Below are positions 1 through 10,399 of a stretch of 64,000 nucleotides of DNA, one piece after another; the stretch's first letter is position 1; every line of letters starts with the position of its first letter. The notes beneath the pieces are model-generated. The model ran no database searches, was not told the origin of the DNA, and was given only the letters and a program-made list of their open reading frames with translations. A program made the position numbers and the translations under genes. The stretch comes from Phoenix dactylifera (lineage: Eukaryota; Streptophyta; Magnoliopsida; Arecales; Arecaceae): the NCBI RefSeq assembly GCF_009389715.1, contig NW_024067695.1, forward strand, positions 310,001 through 374,000, read 5' to 3'.

Positions 1-475
1 GTAGACATTGGGAAGCAAGAAAACATATGCTCAGTGCGTCGATCCGTACAGGCGGATGTTTAGTTCCACATCAGTTATTCACTGGGTAAATATTGGATGC
101 TTGTATAGAATCAAAAAATTCAAATAATACTTTTTAGCTAGTTTTTTTGGGTGAGATTCTGGGTTGTTACTCATGGTACCCAAGCGGACCTGACCTATAA
201 TTTATGTGAACTAGATGGCACTGCAACATGAATTTATTGGGGTTGATCATGGGTCGATTGTGGTGCTTATGATTAGATTTGAATGGATTTAAATCTTTAG
301 ATTGACGAGAACGTCAGGGCTTAAACATGAAAGTATGTGAGGACACGTACGAGCATGTGTGCAGTCCTATATCGGTTATTCGTTGGATAGATTTTGGGTA
401 CTTATACAAAATCAAGGAGCCCAACTAATACTTTTCAGTTAAACTTTTTGGGTGAGGTCTTGAGTTGTTACAAGC
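1..475 (+). repeat. Dispersed repeat, two related sub-units in tandem
   Basis: Two similar segments lie at about 1-170 and 330-475. Each has a block resembling 'ggttattcgttggatag', then 'tatacaaaatcaagga', then 'ttttttgggtgagatt', ending in 'gggttgttac'. A spacer of about 160 bp separates them. The second segment starts TGTGAGG near 334 and ends TTGTTACA, so its ends are TG...CA like a small LTR. The same arrangement, spacer included, recurs inverted at about 24600-25075. This is seen by eye. The family name is unknown to me. Confidence 0.55.
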
Positions 476-1384
476 ATATGTACTTCTTCGCCTCATTTTC
501 CACTTGTATCCATGCATTAGCTGCCAATGCGATGTAAATAAATTGTTGAATCTTTTTTTCTTGATTGACAAATTGATATATCTGGAGTCTTCGGTCATTA
601 TGAATTTAACATATGGTTCGAGCATCTTGCTATTGTTCTTTTACATCACTAGAAGGCTAAATGTCTTGACCCTTCTAATGCTTCTTCAGCCTTTCATTCT
701 GGACTAGAAGGCCAGGATCATGTTCATGTTGGCATTGGTTGCTTCCTGGAATAGCTGTTATGCTGGAATTTAGCACCTTGACTGCCGCATGTTCTGTTCC
801 AATTGATGGCTTGGTTGTTGGGACTCGGAGGGAATGTGAGGACCCTTGTGCTAAGGAGAGTGTTCTGGAGGGCCTTGCTTGCAAAAGTATTCTTGTCATG
901 GTCTGCAATGGAGCCAAAGAGTGTGATTTTCCAAAATACACATATAAAAAACTGTCATGTTGTTGGCTGCTTTTGGCAGGATGGTATACCCTCTATTTGA
1001 GTTGCTATATATAACTTGTTTAAAATTTTTCAAATATATAAATTTAACAATTCTCATTGGTTCATATGCTTTCGATCTTGTTCTAATTCATAACAGGATG
1101 CCAATAAAAAGTTTCCCGGACTTTCCATTCTATATGTCATTCACAATTTACTTAAGCTAAGCAGTCTTGCGAGTATTTTGATGATATGCTAATAGTGTGA
1201 GTTGCTGCGTTTAGTTGCAAGACATTGGTACTGCCTTTTTTTTTTAACCGATGCTTGAATAATCATACACATTTTTGTTCTGAAACAAACGTTCAGTATA
1301 TTTTCCTTTGGTTCTACCATGAAGCTTAGTTGCTAGTTCTGCTAGTTTATTTGGTTTATGATCCCCAAATATCTCGTGCGGATG
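476..1384. other. Intergenic, unassigned
   Basis: AT-rich sequence. An open frame at 739-1014 (plus) encodes a short Cys-containing peptide I do not recognise, and it has no intron or promoter context that I can defend. It may be a piece of the decayed gene downstream or chance. Confidence 0.3.
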
Positions 1385-4300
1385 ATAATTGGCAAAGAGA
1401 AGGGAGGAATTGTATTATTTTGGAGCTGGTCATATTGGAGTACATTTGCTCTGACATGGTATGTTCACGTAGTTGGATTCTCTAGATTCATACGTAATAT
1501 ATCTTGTCAAGCCGTAGTTATCCTACTCAGAAAACCAAGAATTTTATATATATGCGTACATACATATATACATTTATGTTATCTAATACTTCCGAAATAC
1601 GGTCTTCCTAAAGATGTTTCTTTCAGACCTGTGAAGACGTATTGATCATAGAAACCATATAGTTAGTTTAGCTACAAGATTACATATAGAGTAGCACACT
1701 TAATTGCACCGTTCAATATCTGCATCTAAAATCCTCTTCTTCTCGTTGTCAAAATGGGTGGTGAGCTTTCCTTTACAAGTCAGAATCTTCTAACTTAGAT
1801 TAAGGATATCCTTATTAGAAGATATAAAAAGCAAGCTGTTATTTTGATGAGTGTCATTTTAAAGCTAATTTTATGGTTTTTCTTAATATTATAACATGCC
1901 TGGTAGTATTCTAAGAAAGTTTAGCTAAGTGCAACCATATCTATATAAATCATGTTACAATAAAACCACATGATAGAACATAGCCACCAGCTGGGACCAT
2001 TTCAGACCTCTAATTTGATGTCTAGGTAAACCTATAAATAGAGGCTATAGAGAAAAAACCCAAGGCAACCCATTTGGACCTTGTGAGTTATAGTACACTA
2101 ATATAAGTTGTTTTCAACTTTTTTACTTTTATTTATAAATGTTCATACTTAAATTATTAATTGTATCTTTTGACCTAATAAAGTCACCATGGAGTAGAAA
2201 GTTTTGATGATTACCGTATATTTTGGAATCGTAATAGATGTCTTCTGTGGTTGTATGTATGCGATTTGGTTATGTAATTCACTGATGTATAGATTCTTAT
2301 TTATTTATGTTATTTTATGTCTCTAAGCAGGGCTATTGTTCCCTCTATCAGGGTTATGAAGATGCTGGATATTTCTGAGTGACAGAAAGACTAAAAACTA
2401 GTCTTCAGGGGAACTGTTTTTTTTTTAATCTAATCATGGGAACTATTGGCCTTATTGGACTTATTCTGCTTATCATTATGCAGTGAAATTGGTTGTGCTT
2501 TTTACCCCTTCTTAAAGTCATTTTCATTCACTTGTTCCTTGTAACTTTTGGTTTGTTCTGCTACGACATTTTAGAACAGGTTCATGTTACCATAAAAGTG
2601 CTCAGCTAGCGTTACATGTGTTGTGTTGGAAAGTTATGGTTGCATTTGCTTTCTTGCTTGCTATCTGTTCCCTTATTTTCATATTTGTGCGTATCTGCAG
2701 TCGCACCACTATAAACGTGTTCTCTGCACCACATGTATATAGACACAGGCATAAGAATTTTACCTTCACCAGCATGCAAATGTCCTTTCTCACTGACACA
2801 AAAAATTTTCGAAGAAAAATTCAGTGTTACTTTCCACTATGACAGAGATTATTTAGATCATTCAAACTGTTCCTTTTGGGTTATGGTGGTGCTGGTGGGA
2901 AATCATTAGACAGCACTTAGGAGTGTTTTCTTGTGTCTCCCTTGGGTTCACAAAGAGTCGGTTATTCATTTTCCTAGTTTCGATCTTGTGATGCAGGTTG
3001 TGAATGGAGAAACCTTAAGCTTTCTGTTCATTTTTTTGGGAACCTTGACGCTTGAGATGCTAATATGTCATACACTACATGCATAAGGTTGGGGGATGCT
3101 TGTATGTATCTGTATATGGTTGATTGACACATGCAAATTTATAGTTACCCTTTTTTCAAAAGACAAGGTTTATAGAAGTAATAAATTTAAATTAGTAGGT
3201 GGGAGTTGAACCCAGGTCACTGGTACCATTCCCCAATGACTTAACCAACCCAACCAGTTGCACAGCAGTACTTACATTTAGCATTGGACTTGGCTTTAAA
3301 GGGACGTAACATTTGGTTGTAATCTATTGCACCCAGTGGACATTCTGTTATCCTATTGACTGCATGCATGTGTTCATGCGTGCATTGCTTGAATGTAATT
3401 TCAGGATAAAAAGAACTACATAATAATAGAGGATAAAAGCATACTAATTAAGTTTAATAGCATTTTAGAGCTGGGCGTTAGTTATACCATTATATTTAGA
3501 GGATCGTGCTTGCTCTTAGATCGAAAGTGAAATGACAGGTAGGAAGGGGTAGGGGAGAGAAGGGCTATTGGGGATAACTTCTTCAACCCTCCTGTATTGA
3601 CATTTCTTCTCTTATGGATGTACAACTGCTCATGGAGATCCTGCCCGTTTTATTAAAGGCCAATGGTATTGACATAATATTCTTTACTGGGTTGTGAGGC
3701 ATGTTTGAGAGAAGCGAATCTGCCAGCATATTGACTTGCTTGCTAACTACTTTAGAAGAAATTCTTCTTTCGCTCTGTGCCCATGATCTCATAGGTTATT
3801 ACAACAGAATGGTTAGGGCGTTTTTATGTAAGATGTAAAGGTTGACATGGGCATCTGTTCTGATATTTCTGTAACTTCTGTTTCCCAATAATGTGAAAAC
3901 ATGTCTTTTGAATTATTAAATTAACCTCTCGTATTTTACAGAGAAGTTAAAGTAGTAGTGTCAAAGCTACTCTTGTTTAGTATATCAAACTAGCTTTGCA
4001 GGCCTCAAAGTTCAGACAAGCTCTGAGAAAATGCATATTAAGTTGAATCTCATTCAATTATTTGCTCTTTATAACTTAATCTAGTGAGGAGAATCGAGAT
4101 AATTCGTACTCAAATTTGTCAAAGTCACTGTATATGCCTATCTTACAATCTACAAAGATAAAAAGCTGAAAAAGATTATCTGTGCTGGTTTCAGATTTCT
4201 GGTACTTACCTCTTAGAAAGGTTGTTCATGTGGCAGTGAAGGATATGAACTCTAGAAGTGATCTATTTAGCTTTTGTTTTTTCTTTTCTAAGGAAATTAT

Positions 4301-7300
4301 ACCATATTGCTAATAACCAAAGGGCTTTTTTAAAAGGTGAGCAAATGCTTGATGGCTTTATGGTTGTATATGGAAGCTTCAATGCCATGCACATCGGAAT
4401 TTTAATGACAGTAGCATGCTAGAAAACAAATTGGTATCTTATTTTGCTTATAAGCAATTTGGAATTGATTTACACTACTGTTCTTTTTCTTTGTTGAATG
4501 CCTATTTCAAATGAAAGTGGATGCTATACCACAATTGCATGTCATCATTTTGGAATATTACACTAGGGATAATCATAATTTGGAAAAATATTTAAAGAAT
4601 TCTGGGAAATTGGGATGTTCTCCTTGAGCAAAAAGAAGGGACAAATATGAAGATTTGATTAACATGTGAATGACAGGGTAGAAATTTGATAATAAAGAAC
4701 TATTTAGATTATTTTTAAATCCCAAAAGCACTTGAAATGTAAAAACTAGGTGCTTTATAATAAAATTTTATTTATAAATTATATGAATTATGCAAAAATC
4801 TTCATTAACTTGGAAAAACTAGCTAAATGTAGATGGTAGACAATATGAAATGAAATATATACCTACATATATACATACATATATTTTCAAAAGCTTTTCA
4901 TTCATGCAAATAACTAGCCTCATAGGTTGCAACATCATATTAGTACAGTAAATCGATATGAAAGTCCTCCTGAATTTTGATTCTTCTGCTGTCAGGACTG
5001 GAGGTGTTGTTGGCTTAGCTATGGCTTGCTCAAATACCTTTGAGCTTGTGACAGGTGCATTTCTTCTTGGTTTTGGTTTGAGTGAAATTCCTAGGAGCAT
5101 TTGGAAGAATGCTTATTGGATTAATCACCAAAAGGTTCTTTCTCATGAGGTTGCAAAAATGGCTGTATGCCTTCATAATGCTTATCAAGGATTCCCAAAT
5201 GCAACAGTGGTATGGACATATCTTATTTGAGCAGTTAGGTATTGTTTCACTATGTTATTATTTCATTTTATCTTGTTCAACTTATCATGTATTTGTCTCC
5301 TTCCCCTTTTTTACTGTATAATAAGCTCTGACAATCTTGACTGTCTAAAATTGCAACTATTAATTCTCAATCTTTGAGCTATAAAATCATGAACTATATA
5401 TTGAGAAAAATGTTCATAATTCAAATAAAGCCACGGACAATTCAAAAGAATGGTGTGTTTCTTTTTATGAGGATAAGTTTTGAAAAAGTAGAAAGATAAA
5501 AGCTTCCAGAATAATTGGATTTCTTTTTTTACATATTCCAGGGAATTTTGTGATTAGAGTATTGGTGTCTGTAGATCACCCATGGCACCTGAGCAAACTA
5601 TTATGAGAAGTTGTAAAGCTTATCGATCTCATTTAACTTTGTTCATGCTAAATGCTGTACTATGGTTGTCTTATAACAGTTGTGTTAACAAGCAAGACAT
5701 TGCTATCTTAGGTGCTAGCTGCAGCGATATGGGTGAAGGGGCAGGAAAGAGATCAATGGAGGGAAAGATAAAATTTATGTTGTTCACTCAGTTCAAAGAG
5801 CCAGGGGAAGGATTAGAGTGGGATGGGGAGCTGATTGCAGTTAAGGATGGGTTCCATAGAGCATTCCTTCTTCTAAAGTTGGTAGCAGTATGATATTCAT
5901 ATTTCTGATCTTAAATATATTATGTTGTTTGAACACTCGAGTGAACCAGTAGCCTTCATTTCATATTCTTAGTTCTGGATATAACTTCTTTGTCTTCTTG
6001 CCAAATATGCCTCTGTGAAAAATCTTTAAAACTTGTCTGTCATGGAGTAGGAAAGTATAGATGTTCCAAGACTTGAATAAAATGAATGGAGGCATTTGAA
6101 ACTATGACTAGGCTCCCTCTAGCTGGTTTCTTATGTGAGCTTCCTTGCTGTGCTCATCCTTCCTTATAGCCCATGATCTATCATCACCTTCAGCTTGAGC
6201 AAAGGAAAAGAATACACGGGAATAACTGGTATGGAGCTGCTAGTTGGAGGCAGCTTGGACTGGTGCCCCTGCTACCCGCCATCATAAACTAATTAGTGAA
6301 GGGGAAGAAATAGAACTACCTTGGTTCTGCTTATATATGTGCTCATAGTAGAACCATTTCCAGCAGTTCTCATTTCATCTTTACTTGGTTCTCATGCTTT
6401 CTCTTACTCACTTTTTCATGACCTTATACCTATTAATGTACCATGCATGCACAAAGGTTTAGAATAGTTTAATATCATGCCTGGTTTTGTAATGTAAATA
6501 ATCATACTACACTAAATGGTGCTAGTACTGTCACAAATAACAGAGGATAGATGCAAAAACATCTTAGTTACACTAAAGTTAATGTGGCTTTGTATATTCT
6601 ATAATTTGTCTAACCTTTTTTCTCCCTAATTGCTGTACCTAATCAACTATCATCTCATCAAGTGAGAACAAAACTGAAGCAATTGCATCACACACCAACT
6701 TTACTATGAATCTTGATGCTGGTAACGAACTTAGCGCAATATTTAACAACTTCAAGACATAAATTAACTTTAGAAACATATAAAGAATATAAAATCTGTT
6801 ATTCTGGGTGTGGTAATTATGTTTGTCAATACCTAGCATGATGTATCAGGGAAGCTGAGCAATACTGACCCCTTGATATACTAGATCTGTATTGTTTCCG
6901 TTTAGTCCAAAATTTGTATGTATTGCATGGAGAATTTCAAATGGTGCACCTCTCTCAGTATTCTGGTGATTTGGTTTTCATATGACTTTGTCTAATGCTT
7001 GTGATATCTCTTTATGATTAGATATTTTCATATATACAACAGAACTTGTATTAGAACTTGACTATTGAGATTTACTTTAACCCTTATTCTTATTAAGTGA
7101 CCACATTAAACTCCAAAATTAATTTTACACTCAAGCCATTCTACTGTCGTTCTACTTTCTACCTCCCCATCTATCACTTCATATAATCATTTCGTGAAAA
7201 AACATATTGTCAGTGTGATGATAAATGATGACTTATAATTGCCACTCACTTTTATCGGTGAATTCACATTCTTCTGCTTATTCTTTCAGGTTCAACTATT

Positions 7301-7531
7301 CTATTATTGATAAAATGAATTATTATTGATAAATGGTACTTTGACAAAGTTTGCAGTTCTAGTTATGAATATTATATAGAGTAAAGAAAAGGTTTGGGTC
7401 ATAGACATTAGTTTCCTATAATATCCAAGATTCTTTTCTTTTAGTTATATGAAGATCCAACTTTCAAGCCATCAGGGGGTAGATCGGGAGAAAACGATAT
7501 GGATTATGATATAGATGAGAGATCAATGTTT
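1385..7531 (+). pseudogene. Decayed LMBR1-like (LMBD2-type) membrane protein gene
   Basis: Four separated exon-like pieces match the plant LMBR1 domain-containing protein 2 family, multipass membrane proteins of unclear biochemical role. Piece 1 (about 1385-1458) encodes KGGIVLFWSWSYWSTFALTW and ends at a good donor, TG|GTATGT. Piece 2 (about 2333-2410) follows a CAG acceptor and encodes AIVPSI; a one-base frameshift then leads into GYEDAGYF, an in-frame TGA, and VTERLKTS. Piece 3 (about 4996-5209) encodes GLAMACSNTFELVTGAFLLG, LSEIPRSIWKNA and QKVLSHEVAKMA, ending at a GTATGG donor. Piece 4 (from about 7445) encodes EDPTFKPSGGRSGENDMDYD and then diverges. The order matches the family and introns are retained, so this is a decayed gene copy, not a retrocopy. 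The first exon and the C-terminal half are missing. The gaps of about 870, 2600 and 2200 bp hold only AT-rich intron-like sequence. Confidence 0.82.
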
Positions 7532-8774
7532 GCACATTATACCAGAGTCTATTGCTTTGAATCCCTCGATGAAATCTTTCAGAGATTGAAGCAGCATCCT
7601 AGTAGGGACCATAACAACGAATATGGTTATGGTGGCAATGACGACGATATGAAGTTCAGGGTCATCCAGAATAGTATTGGGCATGTTCATAACAGAAACC
7701 CAAATTCAAATCTTGTTTTATCGTATCAGTTTTCTGTTTCATGAAACCGAAATGAAAGGTGTACAATAGCAATTCCTGATATTTTTCCAAGGAATGTGGG
7801 TAATGTAGAAGATTGATGATATACCAATAGCCATATTGTTGTATTTACTAGTAGTCATAGGGGATGGCCACATATCTTAGACAGCAGCGAAGATACCAAT
7901 GTTCATTTTGTTTCATCTCTGTTACATGGAACCAGAGGATCAATAGAATATCTGCTGCTTTTCTGACAAAAAGAATCAATGAAACTTTGTTGTTTTTTAT
8001 TTTATTTTATTTTTTCTCATAGCTAAAGAAGTGTTTGTAAATACTTTGATATGCTTGTAGAATTGTGGTTTCTGGCTCTGCAGTGAGAAACTAGTCCTGA
8101 TGAGCTGATCTGGTGGTACTTCTACATCAAAGGTTGGTCCACTGCGTCGATGGTAGCTGAAGGGTTACCAGTTCCTAATGGGTGCAGCCTAACAATTCAA
8201 ATATGATTGATGGATTTACGACAAATCTGTCGGCAGGTGTGATGGCAAGTTGATGAATTGGTCAATTCGGTTCGAGGAATAGGTTGTATGATGTAGAAAG
8301 TTGTTGGCTTTTTTATACGTTACACCATCCACTGCCATACTTCACCTGTTGGAATGTGCCTCGGATCTTCATTGCACGGAAGCTAGGAAACATCTATAGA
8401 GGATATTTTACAGCCTCTCAGAGTTTGCTCATTTAAAGGAAGTGATGATCCACACAAGAAAATTAAAGCAACCAAAAGTGCAAGCTAAGAATCCCTAATC
8501 TCAACTAAACTTTGTAAACACGACCAAAAATTATAGCCCGAGGGCTTATTGTAGCTACAAAAAAGAGCTTAAAGAGAACAAACAAATTGTTTAGCCTTAT
8601 GATTATTAATTCCTCGCCTTCGCATACTCAAAAGAAAAGGCTTCACCAACATACGTAATACACAATATATTTCTTATATACATGACCGACTTCTGATAGC
8701 TTCTCATGTCCTTGGTGATGCTTTATCTTATTCCCTATGTAGAAGCTCAAACAACGAGGGGAAGAGAACATCCA
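7532..8774. other. Intergenic / decayed tail of the LMBR1-like locus
   Basis: The open frame runs on to 7744 after the last LMBR1-like residues but no longer resembles the family. From 7745 to 8774 I see AT-rich sequence without a supportable gene. Part of it is presumably the 3' region of the minus-strand gene ending at 8775. Confidence 0.4.
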
Positions 8775-9289
8775 TCAGAACAATGCCCACTTGGCAGAAG
8801 ACTTCTCCTTCATGGTCTTGGAGTGCGACAAGCTTCCATTCACCTCCCTTTTTCTCCTGTCCGAACCAATCATGAGCTTAGACCAGAAACTTCCTTCCTT
8901 CTTCCTTGTCCTCCTCCTTTTCTTCTTCTTCTTCTTCTTGTCCTTCTCCTTTCTCCCCTCTTCTTTCTGCCTCTCTCTGTCTTCTTCCTTGTTATCTCTC
9001 ATCACAGAAGCCAAGGATCGACTCTTCCTCAGTGGTTCGGACTTGCCGGGGTTTCCTTTGAGTAGAAGGGAGAATCTCGTGCTCCTGGTGCCTTGGCGAG
9101 GAGGGGACTTAGTTGAAGAAGAGAGATTGGAGTCGGAAGAGTATGAAGAGGTGGAAGAAGCATTGGTGGTGGTCGTAGAAGAAGTAGCTGAGATATGAGA
9201 GAGCCTCTCTCTGAGGCAGAAGGGACATACCCCTTTGGACTGCCTGTGCTTTGGATGCCTCTTGCACCTGCCATCCATCTCTGACCTCC

Positions 9290-9293
<4 letters not shown>
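8775..9293 (-). CDS. Small Cys/Ser/Lys-rich plant protein (hypothetical)
   Basis: Single open frame of 172 aa. The N-terminus has a compact Cys/His motif: C10, H13, H16, C23 and C26 in GVCPFCLRERLSHIS. This resembles the short N-terminal motif of plant OCTOPUS/DUF740 proteins and of a set of small uncharacterised plant proteins. Residues about 36-66 are a Ser/Thr-rich low-complexity stretch. Residues about 101-134 are charged and end in a Lys/Arg run that could be a nuclear-localisation or nucleic-acid-binding patch. FWSKLMIG at about 136-143 is a hydrophobic patch. There is no signal peptide or membrane segment. The ATG at 9293 directly follows a (GA)n tract in gene sense. A TATA-like element lies about 117-123 bp upstream. 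Function unknown; the Cys motif suggests metal binding, but that is inference. Confidence 0.75.
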
Positions 9294-9343
<50 letters not shown>

Positions 9344-9345
9344 AG
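9294..9345 (-). repeat. (GA)n microsatellite in the 5' leader, touching the start codon
   Basis: The plus strand shows an uninterrupted TC run from 9294 to about 9331, followed by a short TATC run. In gene sense this is GATA repeats followed by about 18 GA units ending exactly at the ATG at 9293. GA-rich leaders are common in plant genes and can bind GAGA-type BPC factors. Confidence 0.85.
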
Positions 9346-9409
9346 GATGGCTGAAATCTTCTCAGACCTGTAATAATGATCTCAGTGTATTATTATCTTG
9401 AATGTGCTC

Positions 9410-9416
9410 TATATAT
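9410..9416 (-). promoter_or_regulatory. Candidate TATA box
   Basis: In gene sense the sequence reads 'gtccatatatagagca', about 117-123 bp upstream of the ATG at 9293. The position leaves room for a leader of about 90 nt containing the GA tract. No transcript data. Confidence 0.45.
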
Positions 9417-9429
9417 GGACTATATAGAA

Positions 9430-10120
9430 GGAAGAAAAAGGAATTGAGGAGATGAGTTTGGGAGAAGGTGAGCTTCTAGGATTCTTCATGTTGTAATGTG
9501 ATTCAACATCACACTTTGGTATTTGGTCATGCTTTCCTTTATTGTTGAGTGGGTTTCCTTAAGTTCCCCACTCAAAGCTATAAAAATGACCGTGGCCCAC
9601 GCAGCCCAGTCTAAGGAGAACATAAATCCCGGTGTGAATCATGCACACAGCACATAAATACCGTGTGTCACCAAAAATGGCTCTCCCATCTTATTGTTTC
9701 AAGGTCAAATCATATATATAAATAATGCCTGACATTTTGAAGCTGATTCAGATAATCAGATACCGAGCCTTTCACGTCATAAATTATAGAGTTTAGACTT
9801 TAATTTAGAGCAGTCATGCAAAACGTGGGCTTGATGTATTTTAGATGATTCTGTATCATTTTGGAGTCCATGGTGATAACATAGCAAGCTTCCAGTTGTG
9901 CCGGAATCACACCAAAATCCGTCTGTCCGTCCAAACGAGTATCAGCGACTCTCGTGAATCTACGGCGCGGTGTCCTTTTCGGTCCTCATCGTTCTCAAAC
10001 TACTCCATCTTCTGTCTTCTAAGATCGGACGGCCAAGATCGCGTCGGCCTATAGCCTCGCATTCCGTCTCCAATCTCGCGTAGATCGGCGCGAGGAATTA
10101 CAAAAGAATCGGCGACTTGC
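9430..10120. other. Upstream region of the small Cys/Ser/Lys gene
   Basis: No gene is seen. AT-rich to about 9890, then increasingly GC- and CpG-rich. It probably contains the promoter of the minus-strand gene. Confidence 0.4.
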
Positions 10121-10170
10121 TTTGGGGGAAGGCGCGTGGGAACGACGCATGGGCCGGAGTCGTTCGGCTC

Positions 10171-10336
10171 CACGTGTGCAACGACGTCCCACTCACGACC
10201 CACACACGTGGGGACTCCTCGCGAGGGGCCCGTGTCTTGGATTGCGGGCGGTGGGGTGGGTGCTGGAAAAGTCGGTAGGTGTGCTAACCACTGATGGGTT
10301 GTTGATAGTTATCCAAAAGGATCCCTTTCACACGTG
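10171..10336. promoter_or_regulatory. Cluster of three G-boxes (CACGTG)
   Basis: Perfect CACGTG palindromes occur at 10171-10176, 10205-10210 and 10331-10336, in a locally CpG-rich island of roughly 9900-10400. The second reads ACACGTGGGG, an ABRE-like context bound by bZIP and bHLH factors in plants. The nearest gene start is the minus-strand ATG at 9293, so these would be distal promoter elements. No plus-strand gene is recognisable downstream. Confidence 0.5.
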
Positions 10337-10399
10337 AGACTTCGGGGACAGCGATGTCCACCATCTCCGACGGGGCCCACGAGATAGCGCAAGGAGCTG

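Noticed and set aside
3190..3260. 'gttgaacccaggtcact' considered as a tRNA T-loop
   Set aside because: No matching acceptor or anticodon stem could be folded around it. It looks like part of a dispersed repeat. No tRNA or rRNA gene was found by eye in the window.
5582..5893. A 103-codon plus frame inside the LMBR1-like locus
   Set aside because: Not similar to LMBR1 proteins and not bounded by convincing splice sites; probably intron sequence open by chance.
8706..9198. Plus-strand frames of 119 and 135 aa with Leu/Phe-rich runs
   Set aside because: Antisense of the Lys-rich minus-strand gene (AAG/AAA runs read as CTT/TTT). The minus strand has the Cys motif, a leader and a TATA-like element.
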